This document shows, in pieces, positions 19,199-29,747 of a DNA stretch of 64,000 bases. The notes under the pieces are model-generated. The model saw nothing but the letters and a program-made list of their open reading frames with translations. It ran no database searches and was not told where the DNA came from. Numbering within the stretch: position 1 is the first letter of the stretch; each line of letters opens with the position of its first letter. Source of the stretch: Paenibacillus sp. CC-CFT747 (lineage in GTDB: Bacteria; Bacillota; Bacilli; Paenibacillales; NBRC-103111); contig CP106741.1 of the NCBI GenBank assembly GCA_030323305.1, positions 4,215,501-4,279,500 on the forward strand, read 5' to 3'. The position numbers were made by a program, and so were the translations under genes.

Positions 19199-22100
19199 AT
19201 GAAACGCAAATGGAAGAAAACCGTCGCCCAGTCGGTCGTTCTGTCGCTCGTCGCCACGACCGCCGCTGCGGGATGGCCTATCGTCTCCGTATCGGCTGAG
19301 GCTTCAATTCCGGCCGTTCTGATTACGGAGCTGGTGCCGGACACGGCCAATGAAAGCAGCAACGACGGGTACGAGTACGTGGAGCTGTACAACGCAACGG
19401 ACGCCCCGCTCTCCTTGGCCGGCTATAAGCTTAAGGGCAAGGTTCCGAATACCACCAGCCAATGGGAGGGCGTCCTGGGAGCGGATGCCGTCATTCCCCC
19501 GCGTGAAAGTATACTGGTCTGGACGCAGAATTCCACAATTTCCGGCTTGAATCTGACCCGCGACAAGTTTCGGGCGAACTACAAGCTGACGAGTGAACAG
19601 CTGCCGGATGAGCGGATTACCATTCTGCAGAACGTATCGGGACTGTATAACGGAAGCTCGACGCAGAAAGACATCACCATCAGCCTGGCCAACCCGGAAG
19701 GCAGCGATCTGGTTGCCGCGACCTACTTCGTGAACGGAACCGACGATACCTTTGAGAACAAAGGGATCTCGTTCCGCCAGCCGGCCTCCGGAATCACAAT
19801 GGTCCATAACGGAGGCAACAAAGAGGCTACGCCGGGCCGCGTCTTACAGGCGGAGGTGCCGGGCTTGGCGCCGTCCGACCTGCTTGCAGCCGGGGGAGAC
19901 CACAGCCTTACACTCTCCTGGACTCCGGCGAACGATCCGGCCGTGACCGGTTACCGGATTTATTCCCGCGAAGGCTTGCCTCCCGTTTCCGTTACGGAGC
20001 CTGCTTACACGTACAGCGGCTTGTCGAACGGAAAAGACTATACGTTTACCGTATCCACTCTGTACGGGGATGGGAATGTATCGCCCGCCTCCCCCGCGTT
20101 TCGCGGAATAGCGGGCATCCCGGTTCTCCCGTCCAACACGACCGGCCTTCAGGCGCTGCCCCGCAACGGAGCCGTTCTCCTTAGCTGGGACCCCGCTCCA
20201 GAGGGCGACGTCGTGGGGTACCGTCTCTACCAGGATGGGGTGCAGAAGCCTGGTCTCGTAACGGGCACCACCTACACAGCCGATGGGTTGACCAATGGAG
20301 AACCGGTCACCTTCGCCGTCTATGCCGTTAACCAGGCGGGTCTTGTGTCCGCGCAGCCGGCGGTTGTTACGCAGACTCCGCAGGCCGCTCCTTCTTTCTT
20401 GGTCACCGAGATGGCGCCCGACACCAAAAACGTGGATTACAAAACAGGCGGAACGGACGCTTTCGAATTCATCGAGCTGTATAACAATACCACGACGCCT
20501 ATCAACCTTAAGGGCTATCAATTGAACTATGTCGCGGGGGCGACCGTTTACAAATACCCGATTACGGAGGACAAGATCGTTCCGCCGGGGTCTCCCTTCG
20601 TGATCTGGTTCAAAAACACAAATGTGCAGCAGGTCGGTCTTGCCGAGTTCAACCAGGCTCACGGCAGCTCGATCACAGAGGACCAACTATACGTCATCGT
20701 CAACGGAGGAATGGCCAATACGGCGGCCCGCGGCGTTCAATTCCTGGATCCGGATAAAACGGTGATCAGCTCCGCTACCTACCAGCCTCAGGATGTCGGA
20801 GAGAGCATCAGCGCGAACTTCATTGCGGACCCTGCTTTCGGCACAGAATCGATCGAACGCTTTAGTATGCCGACCAATCCCGGTTACCTATATCCCGTTC
20901 AGCGGACCCCCGATCCGGCGGATACGGCATTGCCGTCTGCTCCAACCGGCGTCCAGGTGACCGCAGGGGTGGGAGGAGTCAAGGTCAACTGGAGCAGCGC
21001 TCTAGAGCCCGATGTTGCTTACGTCAACGTGTATGTAGACGGCACGGTACGCAAGAAGGTTCTTATGCCGGCCGCAGAAACGGTGATCGAAGGACTGGAG
21101 AACGAGGTACCTGTCACGGTACGGGTCAGTTCTCTCGATACGGCCGGACGAGAGTCGGTCCTTACCGAGCCGGTGACGGTTACTCCGACAGAAAGCTCGA
21201 TGCCGGCTCTGCTCTTGACGGAGATCGTACCGGACACCTGGAATACGGAGCCGCTTGACGCGCGCGATGTATACGATGCCTTCGAATTCATCGAGCTGTA
21301 TAATCCGCGTCAGGTGCCTGTTGACCTGAACGGCAAGACGGTACGGTTTACCCAGCCGGACGATGCGGCGAAGAACTGGTCCTGGACGTTCCGCCAGCCT
21401 ACGGTCATCGGGCCGAAGCAGACGCTGGAGTTCTGGGTTCGTCCGAACGGACTCGGCTATCTGAACAAGGAAGGCTTCAACTTTTCCTACTTCGGCTTCC
21501 AGACCGATAAGTACGTGCCGGAGTCGTCTATTGTGCTCGGCGACGGGGCCGGCGGCCTTACCAATGGCGGAGGAATCGTCGACATCGTCGAACCGGACGG
21601 AACGGTCATCGTGACCGCTGCTTATAAGGCAGGTCAATTCCTGGAGCGAAAAGGCATTTCTTACGCCTATCCAATGTTTGGCGGAACGGACATGCGCCAG
21701 GCCGGAACCCAGCAGACGGCTACACCGGGAATGGTGGATGCTTCACAGGTGCCGCAAGCCGCTAACAGCGATACGACCGCTCCAGCCGCACCTGCCGGAC
21801 TAACAGCCGAACCGGGGGCCGGTGAGGCGACGGTCCGCTGGCAGCCGAACGGGGAAGCGGATTTGGCGGGCTACCGCCTTTATATGAACGGCCAATACGA
21901 GCTGACGCTCCCCGCATCGGCCACTTCCTACAAAATGCCGGCTCTGCCGGGTAAAGTAAAAGTGAAATTCGAGCTGAGCACGGTCGACCGGGCGGGGAAC
22001 GAATCGGCGAAGGCCGCCATTACCGTCACCCCCGATTACGCGGTGATGACTCAGACCGAGCGGGATCCGAGCCCGGCAAACGCCTTGACGGAATCGCGCT

Positions 22101-23370
22101 TCCAGGAGGCATGGGACATCGGCGGCAAAGGACCGGTCATTCCGGGCCTTGTGCAAGGACATGTTCCGCAAGGAATGTCTTATTATTCGGGCAACGGCAA
22201 GGAGTGGATCCTGAGCGCGGCTTACCATTACTCGGGTGATCCGAGTACGCTGGCCGTTATAGACGCCAAGACGGGCTTACTCGAGAAGTACGTTCACCTG
22301 AAAAATCCGGACGGCTCGATCTATGTCGGCCATGCCGGCGGGGTGGCGGTCAGCAAGGAGAACGTGTGGCTCTCTTCGGGCAAAAAATGTACCGCCTGCC
22401 TATTCAAGCTTTGCTGAATGCAGAGAGCGGAGGCTTCGTCCAATTTGCCGATTCGTTCGGGGTCGTCACCAACTCTTCGTTTACGGCTTATGAGGATGGG
22501 GTGCTGTGGGTGGGCGAATACAGCAATCCGCCTTCTTATACCGTCAGCCCGACCCATACGCTTCAGGACCGGAACGGAGAAACCCACCTTTCCTGGATCG
22601 CGGGCTACAAGCTGGGAGAAGATGATCTAATCCCGGCGGCGGCGCCAAGCTTCCTGGAAGAAAACATCCAGAAGGTGGTACCGGATTACGTGCTCAGCAT
22701 CGGGGACAAAATTCAGGGTGTGGCGTTCCATAACGGGGAAGTGCTCCTAACGAACAACTTCGGACGGCCTTACAACCTGATTGTCCGGCATACGATGCCG
22801 ATTGTCGCGGATGCGGCTTCCAAGCATACCGAGGTGACCGTCGGCGGAATCGCGGTTCCCGTCTGGTTCCTGGACGGCGTTAACCAGACAGGCTCGCTCC
22901 AAATTCCGACCTCAGCTGAAAATATGTTTGTCCGGAACGAGGATGGCGCGGATTACCTGTATGTCAATTTCGAATCCGGCTCGAACCACATGAGGTACAT
23001 GTCTTCGTATTCCATGGACCGCCTGCTCCGGTTGAATCTTGCGCAGATGCGTTCCTATGACACCAGGACCTTGACAGGCGTTCCGAGCCAATTGGCCATG
23101 GGAGATCAGGTACAAGCGGCCGTTCTTGCGGACCGCGGCAACCGGGAAGCGGAGAACGTGACCTCCGAATACACTTGGTCGAGCAGCAACCCGGCTGTTG
23201 CCCAAGTATCCGCTGCCGGTCTCGTGAAAGGCATCCGACCGGGCGATGCAATGATCACAGGTACATCGGCCAGCGGCACCGTGCAGGTGACCGTGCAGGT
23301 AACGCCGCCGAAAGGAGGCCTTCACCTCGGGGACTCCGGTGATCACGGTGGAGGACCGGGTAAAAGATAA
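19199..23370 (+). CDS. Large secreted protein with three Lamin-tail domains, FN3 repeats, propeller-like region and Big-like domain; frameshifted
   Basis: About 1390 aa when repaired. It has a Sec signal peptide (basic MKRKWKK, hydrophobic core, cleavage near residue 34). Three Lamin-tail domains start near residues 36, 397 and 667; each opens with a variant of (V/L)(L)(I/V)TE(L/M/I)(V/A)PDT and contains (Y/F)E(Y/F)(V/I)ELYN. Four fibronectin-III modules lie near 219, 311, 577 and 860 (pattern VxLSW..., GYR(I/L)Y). Region 947-1250 resembles a beta-propeller or SMP-30-like fold, and 1297-1370 is a Big-like domain with WSSSNPAVAQVSAAGLVKGI. No LPXTG or SLH motif, so probably released. The frame breaks in the A6 run 22382-22387; one added A gives SSGKKMYRLPIQ. 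Substrate or partner unknown; bacterial Lamin-tail proteins are often extracellular nucleases or adhesins, but no nuclease domain is seen. Confidence 0.88.
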
Positions 23371-23393
23371 ACCGTATTAAACCAAAAGCCTGC

Positions 23394-23425
23394 TGGCGCC
23401 GGAATTTCTCCGGCGCCATTTTTTT
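23394..23425 (+). terminator. Intrinsic terminator after the Lamin-tail protein gene
   Basis: A perfect 9-bp stem TGGCGCCGG / CCGGCGCCA with a 7-base loop, followed by seven T. Confidence 0.96.
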
Positions 23426-23612
23426 ATCAGAGGGTTGTCGTTGCCCGTGCACTTCGGGCGGTCCGAATGAATAAGCGCTCCGGCGGATAAGCTTGGTAAA
23501 AGGATGGCAAAAGCCGCACAATCGCCCGCTCCTGCAGGACGGGGGTAGCATTTCGGCTGTAAAAAAGGTAAGATGAAGGTTGGAACTTTGGCAGAAAAGA
23601 GTGATCATACGC

Positions 23613-24377
23613 ATGCAGCGTTATTTTGTTCCTCCCGAACAGTTCGGTCCGGAATCGGTCCGGATCACGGGGGATGACGCCCACCATCTCCTGCGGGTGA
23701 TGAGAGGGCAGCCGGGAGATAAGGTCATCTGCAGCAACGGAAGCGACCGGGTTGTTCTGGCTGAGCTTCAGGAGCTGGGGAAGACGGAGGCCCAAGCCCT
23801 TATCGTGGAGGAGCTTCCTTTTGCAGGAGAGCCGGCTATTGAGGTCTGGGTGGCCCAAAGCCTCCCCAAAGGGGACAAGCTGGAGACCGTCATCCAGAAA
23901 GGCACGGAGATCGGCGCGGCCAAATTCCTCCCTTTCCTGTCGGAGCGGACCGTCGTCCAATACGATGCGAAGAAAGAAGCGAAGAAGCTGGAGCGCTGGC
24001 AGAAGATCGCTAAGGAAGCCGCCGAGCAGGCCCACCGCAGCCGGGTCCCCGTCGTTGACCGGACCCGAACGTGGAAAGAACTGCTTAAGGCGGCGGCTGA
24101 AGCCGACTTGGCACTGATCTGTTACGAGAAGGAGAACGGGCTCCAGCTGAAGCAGGCGCTGGCCGGAAAGCTCGGCCAACCAGCGGAGGGAAAGAAGGCC
24201 CTTCGTGTACTGTTCGCCATAGGGCCGGAAGGCGGCTTCGCTGAACAGGAAGTGGAACAGGCGGAAGAGGCCGGCTTCCGATCCGTCGGCTTGGGAGCCC
24301 GCATCCTTCGCACCGAGACGGCTGCTATGGTGGCGCTCGCGTGCCTTTTCTATGAATCCGGAGAAATGGGGGAATAA
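23613..24377 (+). CDS. rsmE: 16S rRNA m3U1498 methyltransferase RsmE
   Basis: A 254-aa SPOUT-class methyltransferase. N-terminal PUA-like part (MQRYFVPPEQ, then DDAHHLLRVMRGQPGDKV), then the knotted SAM domain with SLPKGDKLETVIQKGTEIGA, the AHRSRVP block, AIGPEGGFAEQEVE and LGARILRTETAA. It methylates U1498 of 16S rRNA. ATG 23613 gives the family N-terminus; GTG 23601 in frame has AAGAG near it and is an alternative. Followed 5 bp later by mtaB, the same order as yqeU-yqeV in Bacillus. Confidence 0.95.
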   Translation: MQRYFVPPEQFGPESVRITGDDAHHLLRVMRGQPGDKVICSNGSDRVVLAELQELGKTEAQALIVEELPFAGEPAIEVWVAQSLPKGDKLETVIQKGTEIGAAKFLPFLSERTVVQYDAKKEAKKLERWQKIAKEAAEQAHRSRVPVVDRTRTWKELLKAAAEADLALICYEKENGLQLKQALAGKLGQPAEGKKALRVLFAIGPEGGFAEQEVEQAEEAGFRSVGLGARILRTETAAMVALACLFYESGEMGE

Positions 24378-24382
24378 TCGTT

Positions 24383-25722
24383 ATGCCCAGCGTGGCTTTT
24401 CATACATTGGGCTGCAAGGTGAACTTCTACGAAACGGAAGGCATCTGGCAGCTGTTCAAGAACGAAGGATACGAGATGGTGGATTTCGAGCGGACCGCCG
24501 ACGTCTACTTGATTAATACCTGCACCGTCACCAATACGGGGGATAAAAAAGCCGGCAGGTGATCCGCCGTGCCATCCGGCGCAACCCGGAGGCGATCATC
24601 GCGGTAACCGGGTGCTACGCCCAAACGTCGCCGGCCGAGGTCGCCGCCATTCCCGGCGTCGATATCGTCATTGGGACGCAGGACCGCCACAAGATCATTC
24701 CGCTGATCAAGCAGTTTCAGGCGGAGCGCCAGCCGATCAATGCGGTTCGCAACATCATGAAGACGCGGGAGTTCGAGGAGCTGGATGTGCCGGAATTCTC
24801 CGACCGGACCCGGGCGTTCCTCAAAATTCAAGAAGGCTGCAACAACTTCTGTACCTTCTGCATCATCCCGTGGTCCCGCGGCTTATTAAGAAGCCGAAAG
24901 CCCGAAAGTGTAGTCGAGCAGACCAAGCAGCTCGTATCGGCCGGCTACCAGGAAATCGTTCTGACCGGTATTCATACGGGCGGCTACGGGGAGGATCTGG
25001 AGAACTACAACCTGGCGAAGCTGCTGTGGGATCTCGATAAGGTGGACGGGCTGAAGCGCGTCCGCATCTCCTCCATTGAAGCGAGCCAGATTACCGACGA
25101 GGTGCTGGACGTCCTGAAAGGGTCGGAGAAAATGTGCCGGCACTTCCACATTCCGCTTCAGGCCGGTCATGACGAAGTCCTGAAACGGATGCGCCGCAAG
25201 TACACCACAGCGGAATATGGCGAGAAGATCGAGCGGATCCACCGGATCATGCCGGATGCGGCCATTACGACCGACGTCATCGTCGGCTTCCCTGGTGAGA
25301 CGGAAGAGATGTTCCGCACCGGATTCGAATTTATGAAGCGGATGCGTTTTGCCGAAATGCACGTCTTCCCTTATTCCAAGCGGACCGGAACCCCGGCCGC
25401 CCGCATGGAGGATCAGGTAGACGAAGAGATCAAGAACCGCCGCGTTCATGAGCTGATCGACCTCTCCGAGAGAATGCAGCTGGAGTACGCGAAGCCTTTT
25501 GTCGGCCAGGTGCTGGAAGTCATTCCGGAGCGTACGTACAAGGACGCCCCGGACAGCGGGCTCATGATGGGGTACTCGGACAATTACATCCAGCTGGTCT
25601 TCCCGGGCTCCGAGGACTTGATCGGCCGGATCGTTAAGGTGAAAGTGGACGAAGCCGGCGTGAACGAATGCAAGGGAACGCTGGTGCGCGTGCTGGACGA
25701 TGCTCCGGCCGCCGCGGTTTAG
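24383..25722 (+). CDS. mtaB: tRNA t6A37 methylthiotransferase MtaB, frameshifted
   Basis: A radical-SAM methylthiotransferase that turns t6A into ms2t6A at tRNA position 37. The N-terminal MTTase domain holds its three cluster Cys in HTLGCKVN, INTCTVTN and VTGCYAQ. The radical-SAM motif is CNNFCTFC (CX3CX2C), followed by VLTGIHTGGYG, and a C-terminal TRAM domain ends near KVDEAGVNECKGTLVRV. The frame breaks at A6 24545-24550; one added A restores GDKKSRQVIRR. Product about 446 aa. A perfect terminator follows. Confidence 0.95.
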
Positions 25723-25733
25723 AATCGTGTGGG

Positions 25734-25764
25734 AAAGCTCCAAGGAATTGGAGCTTTCTTTACT
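25734..25764 (+). terminator. Intrinsic terminator after mtaB
   Basis: A perfect 10-bp stem AAAGCTCCAA / TTGGAGCTTT with a 4-base loop, followed by CTTTACTTC. Confidence 0.88.
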
Positions 25765-25849
25765 TCTTGCGTCTCGGCTGACTTTTTAACGTCGTGAAGC
25801 CGTGATGGGTGAAAAGCCTTTTGAAGGTGTTAAGGAAGGGGATAACGAG

Positions 25850-26290
25850 ATGGGCATCCAGGAAATATCGGCAGGCGGTGTGGTGTACCGCGGCTCGGGA
25901 AGCGGACTCGAAATTCAACTCATTCAAGACCGCTATGGGGTGATTACGCTCCCAAAGGGAAAGATGGAACCGGGAGAGACGATTGAGGAAACCGCCCTGC
26001 GGGAAATAGTAGAAGAAACGGGTATCCGGGGCAAGATTATCCAGCATCTGGAAACGGTCAGGTATCCTTATACTTCCCCTGAGAAGGGAAACGTAGATAA
26101 GGAAGTGCATTATTACCTGGTGGAGGCGCTGGGTGGCGAGCTTCAGGCCCAGCTGGAGGAAATCCGCGGAGTGGAATGGCTCCCGCCTCACGAAGCGTGG
26201 AACCGGCAAAAAGAGTCGGGCTATGAAAACAATCAATCGGTCCTGGAGAAGGCTTTTAGGGCGCTGGGACTTACCACGGAGGAGAACTAA
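25850..26290 (+). CDS. Nudix hydrolase
   Basis: A 146-aa single-domain Nudix protein with a complete Nudix box, G-x5-E-x7-RE-U-x-EE-x-G-U (starting GKMEPGE, with REIVEETGI), so an active pyrophosphohydrolase. It begins IQEISAGGVVYR and ends with a helix after EWLPPHEAW. The substrate is unknown; many such enzymes clean or hydrolyse nucleoside diphosphate derivatives. ATG 25850 is preferred because AAGGAAGGGG lies nine bases before it; a longer start at 25802 has no clear site. The stop is one base before the deoC start, so the genes form a unit. Confidence 0.88.
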   Translation: MGIQEISAGGVVYRGSGSGLEIQLIQDRYGVITLPKGKMEPGETIEETALREIVEETGIRGKIIQHLETVRYPYTSPEKGNVDKEVHYYLVEALGGELQAQLEEIRGVEWLPPHEAWNRQKESGYENNQSVLEKAFRALGLTTEEN

Positions 26291-26291
26291 G

Positions 26292-26966
26292 ATGGAAATG
26301 AATCCGATTGCGGGTTATATCGATCATACGCTGCTTAAGCCGGACGCCACCTCGGAGGCCATCTGCAAGCTTTGCGAGGAAGCGCTGGAGCATCGCTTCT
26401 ACGGCGTATGTGTAAACAGCCAGTGGGTTTCGTACTGTAAAGAAATACTGGGAGACTCCGGCGTCAAAATCAGTGCGGTCGTCGGCTTCCCGTTGGGAGC
26501 GAACCACAGCGGAGTCAAGGCCTTCGAAGCCCAGCTGGCCATTGCCAACGGAGCGGACGAAATCGATATGGTTCTGCCGGTCGGCCTGGTGCTGGAAGGC
26601 AACTATGACGAAGTCGAGCGGGACATCCGCCATGTGGTGGAAGGGACTTTCCGGAAGAACGTTATCAAGGTCATCCTGGAGACCGGCTTCCTGAACGACG
26701 AGCAGAAAATCGAAGCCTGCCGGGCCGCGGAACGGGCAGGCGCCCATTTCGTGAAAACCTCGACAGGCTTCGGCCCGGGCAAAGCGACGATCGAGGATGT
26801 CCGTCTCATGCGGGACACGGTCTCCGAGGAGATGAGCGTCAAGGCGTCCGGCGGCATCAAGGACCTGGAAACCGCTTTGAGAATGATCGAGGCGGGTGCT
26901 TCCCGGCTCGGAACGAGCTCGGGTGTAGCCATTGTGAGCGGCGTTAAGGGCATCGGCGAGTATTGA
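26292..26966 (+). CDS. deoC: Deoxyribose-phosphate aldolase DeoC
   Basis: A 224-aa class I aldolase that splits 2-deoxyribose-5-phosphate into glyceraldehyde-3-phosphate and acetaldehyde, in deoxynucleoside salvage. The Schiff-base Lys155 lies in FVKTSTGF, Lys184 in SVKASGGI, and Asp92 in DEIDMVLP is the proton relay; all three are present. ATG 26292 has GGAGGAG before it, inside the end of the Nudix gene. The stop codon abuts, without spacer, the stop of the convergent transporter gene. Confidence 0.97.
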   Translation: MEMNPIAGYIDHTLLKPDATSEAICKLCEEALEHRFYGVCVNSQWVSYCKEILGDSGVKISAVVGFPLGANHSGVKAFEAQLAIANGADEIDMVLPVGLVLEGNYDEVERDIRHVVEGTFRKNVIKVILETGFLNDEQKIEACRAAERAGAHFVKTSTGFGPGKATIEDVRLMRDTVSEEMSVKASGGIKDLETALRMIEAGASRLGTSSGVAIVSGVKGIGEY

Positions 26967-27914
26967 TCAGGCGGGCCGGATTCTTTTGAGAACCGGTAAG
27001 TAGCAGAGAGGGAGCGCCGCAAGGGAGCAGACGATGTTGAACACCGTCTGGGCGTGGGCGATTTGGGCGGCCGGCGATTCCGAGAACCAGGCCGTCGCCG
27101 TGGTTAGCGCAGGCAGAAGCGGGTAGAACAACAGCGCTCCACCCAGGTTCAGCAGCACATGCGACCACGCAACGTAGCCGCCGTAGCGGCTTCCGCCGAT
27201 GCTCGCGATCACGGCCGTGGCGCACGTGCCCACGTTCGCGCCGATTACGATCGCGATGCCGAGCTCCGGCGGAATCGCCTGCGCGGCGGCCAGGCTCATC
27301 GCCATAGCGATCGTGGCGGCGCTGCTGTGGATCAGCGCCGTCACGGCCGCGCCTGCGGCGATGCCCCACAGCCGGCTCTCCTGCGAGCGCTGGACGAGCC
27401 ATGCCAGAAGGCCCCGGGCTTTCAGCTCGGGGACGATCGACTGCATGACGTCCATGCCGAGCAGGAGACAGGCGAAGCCGGCGGCGGCAAGCGCGCCCGC
27501 GCGCAGATGCGGCGCCCAGGCGAGGCGCGCCGGCACGAGCCCGGCGGACGCCCAGACGGCCGCCGCCGCGAAGAGCAGCGGCACGCCATACTGCTGCAGG
27601 CTGAGGCCGAGCAGCTCGGTGGTGAGGCATGTGCCGATGTTGCTGCCGAGGATGATGCCGAGCGTCTGCGGGAAGGCCAGCAGCCCGCTGTTCACGAGGC
27701 CGATGGTCAGGACCGTTACCGCCGTGCTGCTCTGCAGGAGGGCGGTAAGGGCGGTGGAGGCCATCAGGCCGCGGGCGGGGGTCTGGGTAAACCGTTCCAG
27801 CACGGTTTGGAGCAGGGAGCCGGCCCAGCGGTGGAGCGCGAGCTCCATTCCTTTCATGCCGAGCATAAACATGGCGAAACCCGCGGCGAGCGGGAGGACG
27901 ATGGCATGCAGCAT
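26967..27914 (-). CDS. Na+/phosphate-type cotransporter (YqeW/NptA family)
   Basis: A 315-aa integral membrane protein with about nine hydrophobic segments. The two inverted repeats of the Na/Pi family are visible, each with a QSS/HSS motif: LLQSSTAVTVLTIG with GSNIGTCLTT, and LIHSSAATIAM with GANVGTCATAV. This resembles Bacillus YqeW, which also lies in this region near mtaB, and predicts Na+-coupled phosphate uptake or export. AAAAGGAGA precedes the ATG. Bases 27250-27700 have an unusually high GC and codon use different from the neighbours. It is divergent from the next gene and convergent with deoC. Confidence 0.88.
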   Translation of the reverse strand: MLHAIVLPLAAGFAMFMLGMKGMELALHRWAGSLLQTVLERFTQTPARGLMASTALTALLQSSTAVTVLTIGLVNSGLLAFPQTLGIILGSNIGTCLTTELLGLSLQQYGVPLLFAAAAVWASAGLVPARLAWAPHLRAGALAAAGFACLLLGMDVMQSIVPELKARGLLAWLVQRSQESRLWGIAAGAAVTALIHSSAATIAMAMSLAAAQAIPPELGIAIVIGANVGTCATAVIASIGGSRYGGYVAWSHVLLNLGGALLFYPLLPALTTATAWFSESPAAQIAHAQTVFNIVCSLAALPLCYLPVLKRIRPA

Positions 27915-28082
27915 GGAAAGCTTGTCTCCTTTTAGATGAAATGGTAAACGAGAAGCTTCGCCGCTCCTTGCGGTTTAAGAGTGCGCAGGGGACGGCGGAA
28001 CGAATCCATAAGCGGGCAGGCGGGGCTTGGTCAATCCATGTATATGCCCGGCCTGCCTTCAGAATGAACAGGAGTGGAAAAG

Positions 28083-29529
28083 TTGGCAGCCGTATATTTG
28101 CAACGCAGCCGCAAGATTACCCAACTCGGAGGAGCCTATGGCGCCAAGCTGAACGCCGAGGCTGTATGGGGGCGCAGAAGCATCCGCGAAGCCGGATCGA
28201 GCTCGGGCACCCCTGGGTTTACCGCAGCGAAGTGGAGCGGGTCGAAGGGGACCCGGCACCGGGGTCCGTCGTTCCGGTTTACAATCACCAGGGGCAGTTT
28301 CTTGCCTCCGGGTATTACAACCCCGATTCGCAGATGATCGTCCGCATTGTGGACCATCAGCCGCTTACGGAAATGGACCGGGCCTTCTTCACCTCCCGTT
28401 TCCAGGACTGCCGGAGGCACCGCAGCCGGTTTCTTCCCAACGAGAGCTCTTACCGGGCCGTTTACGGGGAAGCGGATTTCCTTCCGGGTCTCATTGTGGA
28501 CAAATTCTCGGACGTGCTCGTCGTCCAGTTTCTCACTTTGGGAATGGACCGCTGCCGCGAGGTTATCGTGGAAGCGTTGGTGGAAGTCTTTAAACCGTCC
28601 GGCATTTACGAGCGCAGCGATGTGCCCATCCGGGAGCTGGAGGGGCTGGAGCAGCGAAAAGGTCCCCTGTACGGGCAGTGCCCGGAGAGGGTCCTTATTG
28701 AGGAGAACGGCCTTCAGCTGGAGGTCGATATCCGGGAAGGCCAGAAGACGGGCTATTTCTTCGACCAGAGGGAGAACCGGGCCGCCATCGAACCGCTCAT
28801 GAAAGGATGGGGCGGGCGCAGCGGCATCCGGCTGGAGGAAAGAACCGGAGAAGACGGGATCGCGAAGACCGTTCCGGTCAACGCCAACGGAAAGCCGGTA
28901 AGCTTTCCCTTTGGGACGGGGCGACCGTTCTTGAGTGTTTCTCGCATACGGGCAGCTTTACGCTTCATGCCTGCCAATATGGGGCGAAGAGAGTGACGTG
29001 CCTGGACATTTCCGAGCATGCCGTCGAGAGCGCCCGGGCGAACGTGGAACGCAACGGTTTCCTCGACCGGGTCGAGTTCGTGGTAGCGGATGCTTTTCAA
29101 TATTTACGGGATCAGGTTAAGGGAAGCGAGCAGCGGAAAGAGCGGGCGGACGCCGGACAGAAGAAAGTGGACACCTCCAAGCCGCTCGAAGAGGGCGGCC
29201 GCACGTGGGATGTGGTCATTCTGGATCCGCCGGCCTTTGCCAAAACGAGAAGCGCCGTCGAAGGCGCCTGCCGCGGGTACAAGGACATCAACCTTCACGG
29301 CTTGAAGCTGGTTAATGAAGGCGGCTATCTGGTTACGGCCAGCTGCTCCTACCATATGAAACCCGAGCTGTTTCTTGAGACCGTTCATGCCGCCGCCGCC
29401 GATGCCGGGAAAATTCTCCGCCTGATCGAGTTCCGCGGAGCGGGCAAGGATCACCCCCGCATTCTGGGGGTCGACGAAGGGCATTATTTGAAATTTGCCA
29501 TCTTTGAAGTGCGGAGCCGGCAAGCTTAA
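28083..29529 (+). CDS. RlmI-like class I SAM-dependent rRNA methyltransferase, frameshifted twice
   Basis: N-terminal PUA-type domain (VYLQRSRK, ELGHPWVYRSEV, GDPAPGSVVPVYNHQG) and a C-terminal Rossmann methyltransferase with FFDQRENRAAI, the SAM motif LECFSHTGSFTLHAC, LDISEHAVE, and the catalytic DPPAFAK followed by TASCSYHM. This is the RlmI/YwbD type that makes m5C in 23S rRNA. Frame breaks at GGGGG 28168-28172 and GGGG 28918-28921; one G added at each restores the whole. The start is TTG 28083, nine bases after AGGAG. Compared with the usual pattern it has three extra stretches: near residues 9-33, before the SAM motif, and after AFQYLRDQV. Confidence 0.87.
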
Positions 29530-29556
29530 CGGCTGCAAGGTCTGCACCAGTACAGG

Positions 29557-29586
29557 GCCTCCTTATCCAGGAGGCTCTCTTTTTTA
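29557..29586 (+). terminator. Intrinsic terminator after the RlmI-like gene
   Basis: A perfect 7-bp stem GCCTCCT / AGGAGGC with a 5-base loop, followed by TCTCTTTTTT. Confidence 0.9.
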
Positions 29587-29747
29587 TGCGCTTTTCTCCT
29601 AAATTCCTTGGGATTCTTTTTCCAGTAACGAACAAATGATCTCTATCTCCCGCCAAAGTGTGATAGAATAGAGGAAAATTGGTTTGCAGACAGGAAAAAA
29701 AGAGCTGGGAAACGGTAGGCCCGGCTGCAGCAATGAGGAGGAGTACC

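Noticed and set aside
27159..27939. Plus-strand frames opposite the Na/Pi-type transporter
   Set aside because: Low-complexity Arg/Ala/Gly products. The minus strand gives a clear transporter with paired QSS/HSS motifs.
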